A stretch of 49,544 bases of DNA from JBBQFC01 sp038321615. Its GTDB lineage: Bacteria; Bacteroidota; Bacteroidia; Flavobacteriales_D; Cryomorphaceae. Of the stretch, positions 31,214 through 40,078 are shown piece by piece; position 1 is the first letter of the stretch, and the number at the start of each line of letters is the position of its first letter. Location: positions 1-49,544 of the forward strand of contig JBBQFC010000019.1 of NCBI GenBank assembly GCA_038321615.1, in the 5' to 3' direction. The translations under genes and the position numbers were made by a program. The notes under the pieces are model-generated. The model saw nothing but the letters and a program-made list of their open reading frames with translations, was not told the DNA's origin and did no database searches.

Positions 31214-33253
31214 ATGCAATCTTTCTTTCGTTTTAGTTTGAGTTTAATACCAGCCGTCATTCTTCTTTTAGGGTCAACCCATCTCGCCGCCCAAGGCAAG
31301 AAAGCTCCCGCCGACCCGGAGTTTCAAGTAATGACGGAGCAATTTGCAGACATCAAAATTCTGCGCTATCAAATTCCGGCCTGGGACAAACTTTCGCTTC
31401 AGCAGAAGCAATTGGTCTATTACCTAACACAAGCCGGTTTGGCGGGGCGCGATATCATCTACGATCAGAACTACCGCCATAACCTTCCCATTCGTCGTGC
31501 TTTGGAAAAGGTATATAACGACTATCAAGGTCAGCGCAGCGGTGCCGATTGGGAAGCTTTTGAGGTCTATCTCAAACGAATTTGGTTCTCAAATGGTATC
31601 CACCATCATTACTCTTACGAGAAATTCGAACCCGGTTTTCGTCGAGATTTCTTAACATCCGCCATGCGCGCCGTGGGTGCAAGCCTCACGGCTGATCAGC
31701 TTAAAGCAGTTTTCGACCCTGCCATCGATTCCAAAAAAGTAAATAAGGATGGCGACAAAGATGTGGTGCTCGCCAGCGCAGTTAATTTTTACGATCCGGA
31801 TATCACACAAAAGGAAGTGGAAGCCTTCTATGAAAAAATGAAAGCCGCCGATCAAGGATCTAAGCAGGAGTTATCCTATGGTCTCAATTCTAAATTAGTA
31901 AAAGGCGAAAACGGGATGCTCGAAGAGAAAGTGTACTCAACGAATGGAATGTACGGGCGAGCAATTGGCCAAATGGTGCAATGGCTTGAATTGGCCGCCG
32001 CTGTTGCCGAAAATGATGTGCAAGCAAAGGGCCTAAAGCTATTGATAGATTATTACAATACAGGTGATCTCTCTACTTGGGACGATTATAATGTAGTGTG
32101 GGTGCAGGATACGGAAGGTATCGTCGATTACATTCACGGTTTCATTGAAGTGTACAACGACCCGCTCGGACTGCGCGGCTCTTACGAAAGCTTGGTGGAA
32201 ATTCGCGATTTAGATGCTTCCGCCAAAATGAAAGTCCTTTCGGAAAACGCACAGTATTTCGAAGACAATTCACCCATCTCCGATAAACATAAGAAAGCTA
32301 ACGTTGTAGGTATTACCTATAATTTTATCAATGTGGCTGGCGAAGCGGGTGATGCTTCTCCTTCTACTCCTATAGGGGTCAACCTTCCCAATGCCAATTG
32401 GATAAGGGCCGAGTATGGCTCAAAATCGGTGAGTTTGGGCAATATTGTTGCTGCTTACGAACAGGCAGGTACTTCTGGGTTTCTGGAAGAGTTTTCTAAT
32501 GACCCTGCCGAGATCGAATTTTCAAAAAATTACGGGAAACAAGCGGCAAAGCTCCATACCGCCCTTCACGAAGTAATAGGCCACGCAAGCGGCCAAATAA
32601 ATCCAGGAGTTGGGACACCTAAATCCACCTTAAAGAACTATGCATCGACTATCGAAGAGGCACGGGCTGATCTGGTAGCGCTCTACTACATCATGGACCC
32701 GCAGTTAGTCAAGCTGGGCGTAATGGACAATATGGATGTGGCTAAAGCGGCTTACGACGATTTCATGAAAAACGGACTATTTCTTCAATTACGACGCTTA
32801 AAGCCCGGCGAAGTGATTGAAGAAGACCACATGCGCAATCGGCAATTGATCGCCGGTTGGGCTTACGAAAAAGCGGTAAATAGCGGTGCAATCATCATGG
32901 ATACGCGAGATCAGAAGACCTACTTCGATATTGTCGATTACCAGGCCTTACGCGGAATTTTTGGAACGCAGCTCATGGAGATTCAGCGTATTACATCGGA
33001 AGGCGATTATGCTGCAGCCAAAGCATTAGTGGAAAAATACGGTGTCCAAGTCGACAAAAATTTACATGCCGAAGTATTGAAACGGGTGGAGCAATTTAAC
33101 AGCGCACCCTACAGCGGCTTCATCAATCCGGTGTTGGTGCCAGTTGAAAAAGACGGAAAAATCACTGACGTGAAAGTGGAGTACCCCGATGATTTTACAA
33201 AGCAGATGATTGAGTACGGAAAGACCTATTCAACGTTAAAAGGCGATAATTAA
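31214..33253 (+). CDS. Exported dipeptidyl peptidase III (M49)
   Basis: 679 residues with a signal peptide (FRFSLSLIPAVILLLGSTHLAAQ). The M49 zinc motif HEVIGH is at 452-457 with the third ligand in EEARAD at 481-486, followed by the tract ALYYIMDP. The enzyme removes dipeptides from the N-terminus of oligopeptides. Eukaryotic DPP III has HEXXGH in the same arrangement, and the Bacteroides-type enzymes are similar in length. The export signal indicates a periplasmic or envelope site. It is monocistronic with its own promoter (31186) and a terminator after 33253. Confidence 0.92.
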   Translation: MQSFFRFSLSLIPAVILLLGSTHLAAQGKKAPADPEFQVMTEQFADIKILRYQIPAWDKLSLQQKQLVYYLTQAGLAGRDIIYDQNYRHNLPIRRALEKVYNDYQGQRSGADWEAFEVYLKRIWFSNGIHHHYSYEKFEPGFRRDFLTSAMRAVGASLTADQLKAVFDPAIDSKKVNKDGDKDVVLASAVNFYDPDITQKEVEAFYEKMKAADQGSKQELSYGLNSKLVKGENGMLEEKVYSTNGMYGRAIGQMVQWLELAAAVAENDVQAKGLKLLIDYYNTGDLSTWDDYNVVWVQDTEGIVDYIHGFIEVYNDPLGLRGSYESLVEIRDLDASAKMKVLSENAQYFEDNSPISDKHKKANVVGITYNFINVAGEAGDASPSTPIGVNLPNANWIRAEYGSKSVSLGNIVAAYEQAGTSGFLEEFSNDPAEIEFSKNYGKQAAKLHTALHEVIGHASGQINPGVGTPKSTLKNYASTIEEARADLVALYYIMDPQLVKLGVMDNMDVAKAAYDDFMKNGLFLQLRRLKPGEVIEEDHMRNRQLIAGWAYEKAVNSGAIIMDTRDQKTYFDIVDYQALRGIFGTQLMEIQRITSEGDYAAAKALVEKYGVQVDKNLHAEVLKRVEQFNSAPYSGFINPVLVPVEKDGKITDVKVEYPDDFTKQMIEYGKTYSTLKGDN

Positions 33254-33270
33254 TTGGATGGTGGTTCGAC

Positions 33271-33301
33271 AAAGGGCGATTGATAATGGCCGCTTTTTTA
33301 T
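33271..33301 (+). terminator. Likely terminator of the DPP III gene
   Basis: AAAGGGC (33271-33277) can pair with GCCgCTTT (33289-33296) with one bulged base, followed by a T-run to ~33299. It lies 17 bp after the DPP III stop. Confidence 0.5.
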
Positions 33302-33383
33302 TGTCCCCAAACAATGTTAATGATAGCCTTAAGCGTCACCGATTGCGAAAATTCCAGTTTATTTGTGTGAAACCTACACTTCT

Positions 33384-34388
33384 ATGATGCGCACCCGCAT
33401 AGCCGGCATCGGTCATTACCTTCCAGAAAAGATAGTTACCAATGCCGATCTCGAAAAAATAATGGATACCACCGATGCCTGGATTCAGGAGCGTACCGGA
33501 ATTAGGGAGCGTCGTTGGGTTGAAAAAGGGGACGGTAATTCCACTTCTTCGATGGGCGTGAAAGCGGCAAGGATGGCTATCGAAAATGCCGGATTGCAAG
33601 TAAGCGATATCGATTATCTCATTTTTGCCACCCTTTCGCCCGATTATTTCTTTCCGGGATCGGGTGTTTTAGCCCAGCGCGAACTCGGTTTAGGCACCAT
33701 TGGTGCACTCGATATCCGCAATCAATGCTCGGGCTTTATCTATGGTCTCTGCATAGCCGATGCCTTTATAAAAGTCGGCACGTATAAAAATATTCTATTG
33801 ATCGGAAGTGAGTTGCATAGCGGAGCCTTGGAGAAAAACACCCGCGGCCGGGGCGTTTCCGTAATCTTTGGCGATGGGGCAGGAGCAGTGGTGCTGTCGG
33901 CTACCAATGAAGATCGCGGTATCATTAAAACGTGTATGCACGCCGAAGGGGAGCACGCCGAGCAATTGGCGATCATCGGGCCAGCAACTCATCATTGGGT
34001 CGACGAATACATCGCTGAAAACAATATGGACAACCCTGAATGGAGAGCCTACATGAATGGAAATTTTGTGTTCAAGCACGCTATCCAGCGCATGGGTGAA
34101 GCCATAAACGAAGTACTCGACGGCTCTGGATACACACCAGCCGATCTGAACTTATTGGTTCCCCACCAAGCCAATCTGCGGATTTCGCAAATGGTGCAAC
34201 GGCAATTTGGTCTTGGTGACGATCAGGTTTACAATAATATTATGAGCTATGGCAATACCACAGCTGGTTCGATTCCGATAGCGCTCAGCGAAGCGTATCA
34301 AAAAGGAAAAGTTCAAGAAGGTAACTTAGTTTGTTTAACCGCCTTCGGTAGTGGATTTACGTGGGGGGCGGCGCTGGTAATATGGTAG
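33384..34388 (+). CDS. 3-oxoacyl-ACP synthase III (KAS III / FabH-like)
   Basis: 334 residues from ATG 33384; an adjacent ATG at 33387 is equally possible and the TTG at 33363 is too early. The thiolase-fold triad is visible as Cys115 (IRNQCSGF), His261 (VPHQANLRI) and Asn291 (YGNTTAGSIP). The N-terminus RIAGIGHYLPEKIVTNADLE and DAWIQERTGIRERR are typical FabH segments. The family condenses acyl-CoA with malonyl-ACP to start fatty-acid synthesis; some members serve other pathways. The spacing of NEVLDGSGY is consistent with a general Bacteroidota KAS III, which may not be the only copy. The DUF4349 gene overlaps its last codons. Confidence 0.85.
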   Translation: MMRTRIAGIGHYLPEKIVTNADLEKIMDTTDAWIQERTGIRERRWVEKGDGNSTSSMGVKAARMAIENAGLQVSDIDYLIFATLSPDYFFPGSGVLAQRELGLGTIGALDIRNQCSGFIYGLCIADAFIKVGTYKNILLIGSELHSGALEKNTRGRGVSVIFGDGAGAVVLSATNEDRGIIKTCMHAEGEHAEQLAIIGPATHHWVDEYIAENNMDNPEWRAYMNGNFVFKHAIQRMGEAINEVLDGSGYTPADLNLLVPHQANLRISQMVQRQFGLGDDQVYNNIMSYGNTTAGSIPIALSEAYQKGKVQEGNLVCLTAFGSGFTWGAALVIW

Positions 34389-35203
34389 AAATTCAAATAA
34401 AATTCTTCCGCTTCTTAGGAAAAGTGGCGCTATTCATCCTGCTCTGTGCCGCCGGTTGCGGCCAAGCTCCGGATGCAGAAAATGCTGGTGCAGAAGTTGG
34501 ATACATCGCTGATGCGAAAATGGACGTCAGCGCGGAAGAGTCGGTGGCCTTGACCGATCGCAAACTCATCCGAAATGCCCAATTGGAATTTGAAACCGCC
34601 AACTTGCCGACGGCTCGTGCGACTATCTTGTCGGCGGTTTCCGCTCACAAAGGCTTTGTGGCCAACGATCGGAGTTTCAATAATCCCGGGCGACTCAGTT
34701 CTACTATCACAGTGCGCGTTCCCGCTGCGCAATTTGAGCCCTTCATCACGGCGATCGACGCCCTCGCCCAAGCATACGACAGCAAAGAAATCTCTGCCGA
34801 TGATGTAACCGCTGAATTTGTGGACATAGAAGCGCGGCTGAGCACCAAAAAAGCTCTGGAAGCGCGTTATGCCGAATTGCTTACAAGCACCAAAACCATA
34901 ACCGACATACTCGAAATCGAGCGCCAAATGGCTCAGCTCCGTGGGGAAATTGAGTCGATAGAAGGACGACTCAAACTTCTACAAAATCAAGTGACTTTAA
35001 GCACTGTAAATATTACCGTTTATCAGACGCTTTCGACCTCGACCGCTTTTGGCGAAAAAATAGGCAATGGCTGGCGCAATGGTTGGGAGAATTTAATGTG
35101 GTTTTTTGTCGAATTGATCAACCTTTGGCCTTTTATTCTCCTTACTCTTTTGTTGTTGGGTTATTTTGCCTACCGAAAGCGGAAGCGATCGATGAAACCT
35201 TGA
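34382..35203 (+). CDS. DUF4349 lipoprotein
   Basis: 273 residues from ATG 34382, which overlaps the preceding stop (ATGGTAG). The N-terminal signal FFRFLGKVALFILLCAAGC ends in a lipobox AAGC. The central region (RKLIRNAQLEFETANL, GRLSSTITVRVPAAQF, ISADDVTAEFVDIEARL) and the coiled coil EIERQMAQLRGEIESIEGRLKLL, followed by LSTVNITVYQ, are DUF4349. One transmembrane segment with a basic tail (WPFILLTLLLLGYFAYRKRKR) closes the protein. It is a putative envelope protein of unknown function. The gene overlap suggests coexpression with KAS III. Confidence 0.85.
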   Translation: MVEIQIKFFRFLGKVALFILLCAAGCGQAPDAENAGAEVGYIADAKMDVSAEESVALTDRKLIRNAQLEFETANLPTARATILSAVSAHKGFVANDRSFNNPGRLSSTITVRVPAAQFEPFITAIDALAQAYDSKEISADDVTAEFVDIEARLSTKKALEARYAELLTSTKTITDILEIERQMAQLRGEIESIEGRLKLLQNQVTLSTVNITVYQTLSTSTAFGEKIGNGWRNGWENLMWFFVELINLWPFILLTLLLLGYFAYRKRKRSMKP

Positions 35204-35227
35204 TTAATGCTATCTCCGAAATGGTCG

Positions 35228-36001
35228 CTATTCGCGATTGGAAAGAATTAGCCAGCTCACACCAGCCGAGATAAAATTCATACTATAATTCAGTCCGAAA
35301 CCGAAGGAAGCGTCAAATTGCAATTGGTCGTGGGCGAGGTAAGTTACTCCCGCGTCGAAATTGGCAAAGTGATCCGTAAATTCTTCAATAGTTCCATAGG
35401 GTTCGAGAAAAATACCGACCTTATCATTAACGGCAAAATTATAGGCGAGGGAGTAGAACATGGTCCCATCACCAAAGCCAAAATTATCATAACCCACATT
35501 ATAGGAAATCGCCCTATCTCCCGGCAATTCATGGCTGATGCAGAGTTTATTCACTGTTCCGAGTTGATCTGAACTGAGAAATTCGTTACCGACAGGCATC
35601 ACGGCATGCGTTAAAAAGGCTATCGTCGTTTTGGAGCTCTCCTTCCGGAAAATTTGGATTTTCACACCCAATTGAAGATCGCTCAGCCCTGTGGTGCTTG
35701 AAGCATCATTCGGTTTCACTTTGGTGAGTTGTTTTACCACCCGCAATTCGAAACCATCTGTAAGGCCGTAACGAAAAAGTGTATTGGGCAGCGCAGAAGT
35801 TCGCACCGATGTATTTTCATCATCAATAAATTCACTCAGAATCCCAGCTTCGATCTGAAGAGCCTTTCTTGGTATGGTGGTGCTCGCTTCTGTTTGATCG
35901 GGACGGTCGGTGGCGATGGTCTGGGAGAATACAGTGTTGCTTATGAAGCAAATCGACAGCGTCGTTAAAAGTCTGGCAAACTGGTGTTGATGGATTTCCA
36001 T
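35228..36001 (-). CDS. Outer-membrane beta-barrel of the MetA-pathway/transporter family
   Basis: 257 residues with a signal peptide (LLTTLSICFISNTVFSQ). TDRPDQTEASTTIPRKALQIEAG is the N-terminal signature of the Bacteroidota 'transporter' family annotated as putative MetA-pathway of phenol degradation. Alternating strands follow and end in GLNYSMNFISAGVSWLI. It is probably an outer-membrane barrel; transport of any particular solute is not shown and the phenol link is only a family name. It is convergent with the DUF4349 gene (24 bp). Confidence 0.8.
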   Translation of the reverse strand: MEIHQHQFARLLTTLSICFISNTVFSQTIATDRPDQTEASTTIPRKALQIEAGILSEFIDDENTSVRTSALPNTLFRYGLTDGFELRVVKQLTKVKPNDASSTTGLSDLQLGVKIQIFRKESSKTTIAFLTHAVMPVGNEFLSSDQLGTVNKLCISHELPGDRAISYNVGYDNFGFGDGTMFYSLAYNFAVNDKVGIFLEPYGTIEEFTDHFANFDAGVTYLAHDQLQFDASFGFGLNYSMNFISAGVSWLILSNRE

Positions 36002-36100
36002 GCGGCGAATTTAATAAAAAGTTAGACTATACTAACTAATAGAGTTTTAGAAAACAGGAGTTATTAGACTTGGAAACTGGCTTTCAAATAATTAATGGTC

Positions 36101-36283
36101 TCAACCAAAATTCTTACCCCAAATTCTAAAAGTTTGCTCAAACTCCTTGCTAATATGCTCTTTAAGGGGACCAGGCATTGATGAGAACCCACTTTCGTTA
36201 TACTCGTCCAGGACATCAAAAAAGTCTTGCAAATGTGTGTAATTATCAGTCTGAGAGTTGCAGTTCACTAATAGTAAAGTCAA
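36101..36283 (-). CDS. Lipoprotein-like remnant without a good start codon
   Basis: 60 codons counted from TTG 36283. Reading further upstream in the same frame gives a complete lipoprotein signal (KTKLINFIIPSSLTLLLVNC) but no ATG, GTG or TTG before it until a stop. The codon before that Lys is TTA where an ATG would be expected. The mature part is short (NSQTDNYTHLQDFFDVLDEY...). This is most likely a small gene with a lost or unusual start codon. No family recognised. Confidence 0.35.
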   Translation of the reverse strand: MTLLLVNCNSQTDNYTHLQDFFDVLDEYNESGFSSMPGPLKEHISKEFEQTFRIWGKNFG

Positions 36284-36368
36284 TGACGATGGTATTATAA
36301 AGTTTATTAATTTGGTTTTTAATTGATTGATTTGTTAATGGTTAGATTAATTTCACCCGTTTTAGGGG

Positions 36369-36887
36369 TTAGTTTATCTTTAAAATTTGAGCGGTCTTGA
36401 AGACCATGTCACTGCTTATCGCGAGAAAATAAGCTCCCTGATCAAAATCAGAAATATCAATAGAAATCTGGTTATATGTAGGCTGTTTGATTGTTTGGTA
36501 CACACAAAGCTTTCCGTCCATGCTCCGAATCTCTATGTTCCATAAGGATGTGGGTGCAGTAGCACCTATTTCGATATTGACCAAGTCTTTTGTTGGGTTT
36601 GGCTAAATTTTTATTTGGTCTTTTGATGACATTATATCATTGTTGAGACCAAGGATAAACTCAAAATACTCTGTACAACCTGTTACGAACGGGTCATCAA
36701 AAATTTGTACACCGTGGCGAAATGCACAAAATACATACGGATCCACGTATAAGAAAGCTGGGAAATCCGAAACGGCGAGTGGGTGAAAATTCCCGTGTGA
36801 CGGGCCGACCACTATTTTTTCACCCTATTTCAAAACGTCTTGAACAGATGTGCGAATACATCGATCCGCAATTCGATAAGTAGAAAC
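36369..36887 (-). pseudogene. Remnant of a T9SS-secreted protein with two in-frame stops
   Basis: The frame from 36887 to 36369 encodes a globular fragment (VGPSHGNFHPLAVSDF, FLYVDPYVFCAFRHG) and then a T9SS type A sorting domain: IKI-stop-PNPTKDLVNIEI, then WNIEIRSMDGKL and DFDQGAYFLAI, ending QILKIN. A TAG at 36603-36605 stands where the usual Tyr of IxxYPNP would be. A second TAG lies at 36825-36827. No signal peptide or start is left. The 5' part of the gene is missing; what remains is a C-terminal stub downstream of the VIT gene. Confidence 0.75.
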
Positions 36888-37595
36888 TTACCCCAAATTC
36901 ACGCTAAACAAATGCCCCACCAGGGCTGAAAGACCCATGGCCACGGTGCCCCAAAAGGTAATTCGTATTATGGCTTTCCAGCTATTAGAGCCGCCTGCCT
37001 TGGCCGCCAACACACCTAAAAGCACTAAAAACAGGATGGCGAAGAAATATAAATAAAATTCCAACTTAGGCAAGGGTAAGAAGAGAACCACCAACAGCGG
37101 TAAACCCCCGCCAATGCAGAAAGCAGCCCCAGATGCAGCCGCGGCCTGCAGCGGTTTGGCTTCGCTTATATCGTTAATCCCCAACTCATCGCGGATATGC
37201 GCACCCAAGGCATCATTTGCGGTTAATTCAAGTGCGACTGTCATCGCGGTTTCTTTCTTCAAACCTCGCTGCTCATAAATCTCGGCCAATCGTTGAAGTT
37301 CTATTTCCGGCATATCTACAAGCTCTTGCCTTTCGCGGTCAATGTCCGCTTTTTCCACATCTCTTTGGGAGCCCACCGAAACGTACTCTCCCGCTGCCAT
37401 CGACAAAGCTCCGGCCACCAATCCCGCAACAGTCGCAAGGAGTATCGGTTCTCGCGCTCCACTCGCCGCCGCAACACCAATAGCCAAACTGGCGGTGGAC
37501 AATATCCCATCGTTCGCGCCCAAAACTGCCGCCCGCAACCAATTGCTCCGAGTGATGTAATGTTTCGCTAAATATTCTTCTTGTAAACTTTCCAT
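36888..37595 (-). CDS. VIT1/CCC1-type iron/manganese transporter
   Basis: 235 residues from ATG 37595; the frame runs from 37640, but the later start fits the family N-terminus. Five membrane spans are expected: the first in NWLRAAVLGANDGILSTASLAIG, the second in LATVAGLVAGALSMAAGEYVSVGSQRD, and three in the C-terminal ~100 residues. The cytoplasmic loop with EIELQRLAEIYEQRGLKKETA is the metal-binding region typical of the family. Members export Fe2+ or Mn2+ from the cytoplasm or load vacuoles; bacterial roles are less clear. It lies 20 bp after the tandem repeat array. Confidence 0.88.
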   Translation of the reverse strand: MESLQEEYLAKHYITRSNWLRAAVLGANDGILSTASLAIGVAAASGAREPILLATVAGLVAGALSMAAGEYVSVGSQRDVEKADIDRERQELVDMPEIELQRLAEIYEQRGLKKETAMTVALELTANDALGAHIRDELGINDISEAKPLQAAAASGAAFCIGGGLPLLVVLFLPLPKLEFYLYFFAILFLVLLGVLAAKAGGSNSWKAIIRITFWGTVAMGLSALVGHLFSVNLG

Positions 37596-37615
37596 TTTCA
37601 ATTGCCTCCTAATCT

Positions 37616-37906
37616 CATCTAAAACCTTTCTCCACCGCACGCTCCTCTAAAAACTAAAAACCTTTCTCCACGCTAATCTCCTCTAAAAACTAAAAACCCC
37701 TCTCCACCATCACCATCATCTAAAAACTAAAAACCCTCTCCACCACACGCTCCTCTAAAAACTAAAAACCCCTCTCCACCATCACCATCATCTAAAAACT
37801 AAAAACCATCTCCACCACACGCTCCTCTAAAAACTAAAAACCCTCTCCACCATCACCATCCTCTAAAAACTAAAAACCCCTCTCCACCACACGCTCCTCT
37901 AAAAAC
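37616..37906. repeat. Tandem repeat, 36-bp units, between VIT and uvrB genes
   Basis: Seven full units begin at 37644, 37680, 37717, 37752, 37789, 37824 and 37860 (spacing 35-37 bp), with a degenerate unit before and an 11-bp partial unit after, ending at the uvrB stop. Each contains CTAAAAACTAAAAAC followed by a C-rich arm. The arm alternates between CCACCATCACCAT and CCACACGCTCC types. The plus strand contains almost no G. There are no unique spacers, so it is not CRISPR. Confidence 0.9.
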
Positions 37907-39922
37907 TCAACGACCTTCCGCCACTTTCTGAATCGCAAACAGCTCATCGCGCAAGCGCGCAGCCTCCATGAAATCTTGCTCCTTGGCTGCTTTTTGCATG
38001 CGTTTTCTAATTGTTTCAATTTGCTTCGTAAGCTCATCGCTGGTCATGTACGCCACCACCGGATCGGCTGCAAGACTAATAGGTTCCGGCTCCGTGTAGG
38101 CTCTTTTTCTGCTTCGCGGGTTACCTTCGTTTTTAATTATTGAACCTTGAATGGCACGCTTTATTTGAGTTGGAACCATCCCATGCTCTTCGTTGTATTC
38201 CTGCTGTTTCACGCGTCGCCGGTCAGTTTCATCAATAGTTTGGCGCATACTTTCGGTAATTTTATCGGCGTACATAATTACCATACCGTTTATGTTCCGC
38301 GCCGCTCGTCCCACTGTTTGCGTCAAGCTGCGTCCGCTTCGAAGAAAGCCTTCTTTATCGGCATCGAGTATGGCTACAAGCGACACTTCGGGCAAATCGA
38401 GTCCTTCGCGCAATAAGTTCACGCCAATAAGAACATCGTAAACACCTTCGCGCAACTCTCTAATAATGTCTATCCGATCGAGGGTATCAACGTCACTGTG
38501 AATGTACCGACACTTTACACCCGTTTTTTCAAAAAAGGATTGTAACTCTTCCGCCATGCGCTTTGTCAGGGTAGTCACCAAGGTTCGTTCTTCGCGCTCG
38601 GTGCGGATATTGATTTCTTCGAGCAAGTCGTCAATCTGATTGGCACTGGGTCGTACCTCAATCCGCGGGTCGAGCAAACCGGTAGGTCGTATAAGCTGTT
38701 CGATAATTACTCCGCCCGATTTGGCCAGTTCAAAGTCGGCGGGAGTAGCGCTTACATAGAGCGTTTGAGCCTGTAATCCTTCAAACTCGTCGAATTGCAG
38801 CGGTCGATTGTCCATAGCCGCGGGCAGGCGAAAACCATAGTCCACCAAATTGATCTTGCGCGAGCGGTCGCCTCCGTACATTGCGCGCACTTGTGGCAAG
38901 GTAACGTGGCTTTCGTCTATGACCATTAAGTAATCGTTTGGGAAATAATCGAGTAAGCAGAAGGGGCGCTCACCGGGTTGGCGCCGGTCGAAATAGCGCG
39001 AATAGTTTTCAATGCCCGAACAATAGCCTAATTCGCGCATCATTTCCAAATCGAAAGTCGTGCGTTCTTCGATCCGCTTGGCTTCGAGATGGCGGCCATT
39101 TTCTTGAAAATAACCAATTCGCAACATCATGTCCTGCTGGATTTCCCAAATGGCGCTGTTGAGCGTTTCCTTCGTAGTAACGAAGAGATTGGCCGGATAA
39201 ATCTGCGTCTTGTCAAACTCGTTGATCATCCGACCCGATTCCGGATCGAAACTGATGATTGATTCTATCTCGTCGCCAAAAAACTCTACGCGGATACCAT
39301 GATCTGCGTAAGCCAGGTAGATTTCGACCGTATCGCCTTTCACCCGAAAATTTCCCCGACCAGGCTCGAAATCATTTCGCGAATACAAACTGGCTACCAA
39401 GAGATGCAAAAGGCTGTTTCGCGAGACGATTTGGTTTTTCTCAATCGGTATTACGCTTTTGTTGAACTCCGTTGGATTACCGATACCATAAATACACGAT
39501 ACGGAAGCCACCACGATTACGTCGCGCCGACCCGAGAGTAGGGCAGACGTAGAGGCAAGTCTTAGCTTTTCGATTTCCTGATTGATGCTCAGGTCTTTCT
39601 CGATGTAGGTGTTACTGCTGGGTATGAAGGCTTCGGGTTGGTAATAATCGTAGTACGATACGAAGTATTCCACCAGATTATTCGGGAAGAATTGTTTGAA
39701 TTCGCTGTAAAGCTGCGCAGCCAAGGTTTTATTGTGGCTGAGAATTAGCGTCGGTTTTTGAACCTGCTGGATTACGTTGGCTACAGTAAAAGTCTTACCC
39801 GAGCCGGTTACTCCAAGCAAAGTTTGAGCAGTTTCGCCGCGATCCAATCCTTCTACTAGTTGCTTAATAGCGGCTGGCTGATCGCCGGTAGGTTCAAATT
39901 CGGAAGTGAGTTCAAATTTCAT
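37907..39922 (-). CDS. uvrB: Excinuclease ABC subunit B
   Basis: 671 residues from ATG 39922; the frame continues upstream to 40054 but with unrelated sequence. UvrB is the damage-verifying helicase-like subunit of nucleotide excision repair. Walker A GVTGSGKT is at 37-44, the beta-hairpin YYDYYQPEAFIPSSNTYIEK follows, and motifs VATIxDADKEGFLRS and GRAARN (motif VI) are present. The C-terminal UVR motif (LTKQIETIRKRMQKAAKEQD...AARLRDEL) for UvrC binding closes the protein. Length is normal. The stop codon touches the 36-bp repeat array. Confidence 0.97.
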   Translation of the reverse strand: MKFELTSEFEPTGDQPAAIKQLVEGLDRGETAQTLLGVTGSGKTFTVANVIQQVQKPTLILSHNKTLAAQLYSEFKQFFPNNLVEYFVSYYDYYQPEAFIPSSNTYIEKDLSINQEIEKLRLASTSALLSGRRDVIVVASVSCIYGIGNPTEFNKSVIPIEKNQIVSRNSLLHLLVASLYSRNDFEPGRGNFRVKGDTVEIYLAYADHGIRVEFFGDEIESIISFDPESGRMINEFDKTQIYPANLFVTTKETLNSAIWEIQQDMMLRIGYFQENGRHLEAKRIEERTTFDLEMMRELGYCSGIENYSRYFDRRQPGERPFCLLDYFPNDYLMVIDESHVTLPQVRAMYGGDRSRKINLVDYGFRLPAAMDNRPLQFDEFEGLQAQTLYVSATPADFELAKSGGVIIEQLIRPTGLLDPRIEVRPSANQIDDLLEEINIRTEREERTLVTTLTKRMAEELQSFFEKTGVKCRYIHSDVDTLDRIDIIRELREGVYDVLIGVNLLREGLDLPEVSLVAILDADKEGFLRSGRSLTQTVGRAARNINGMVIMYADKITESMRQTIDETDRRRVKQQEYNEEHGMVPTQIKRAIQGSIIKNEGNPRSRKRAYTEPEPISLAADPVVAYMTSDELTKQIETIRKRMQKAAKEQDFMEAARLRDELFAIQKVAEGR

Positions 39923-40078
39923 GCGCTGCAAAACTACGGGGTTTAAACGGTTGAACGAAGGAAGAGTTGATGCAATCGGCGCAAATGGAATGCTCTCTGG
40001 AATAATAATTAGGAGAGCACAAAAAAAGTACGCGTTCATAAATCTGATTTGCAATAGCCGACGTAACTCTTTGAAATC

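Noticed and set aside
37616..37906. CRISPR array suspected from ~36-bp repeats
   Set aside because: Units are contiguous with no unique spacers, the repeat is not palindromic and there are no cas genes.
39923..40054. N-terminal extension of uvrB
   Set aside because: The extra 44 codons have no similarity to UvrB, and ATG 39922 gives the canonical MKFELTSEFEPTGDQ start.
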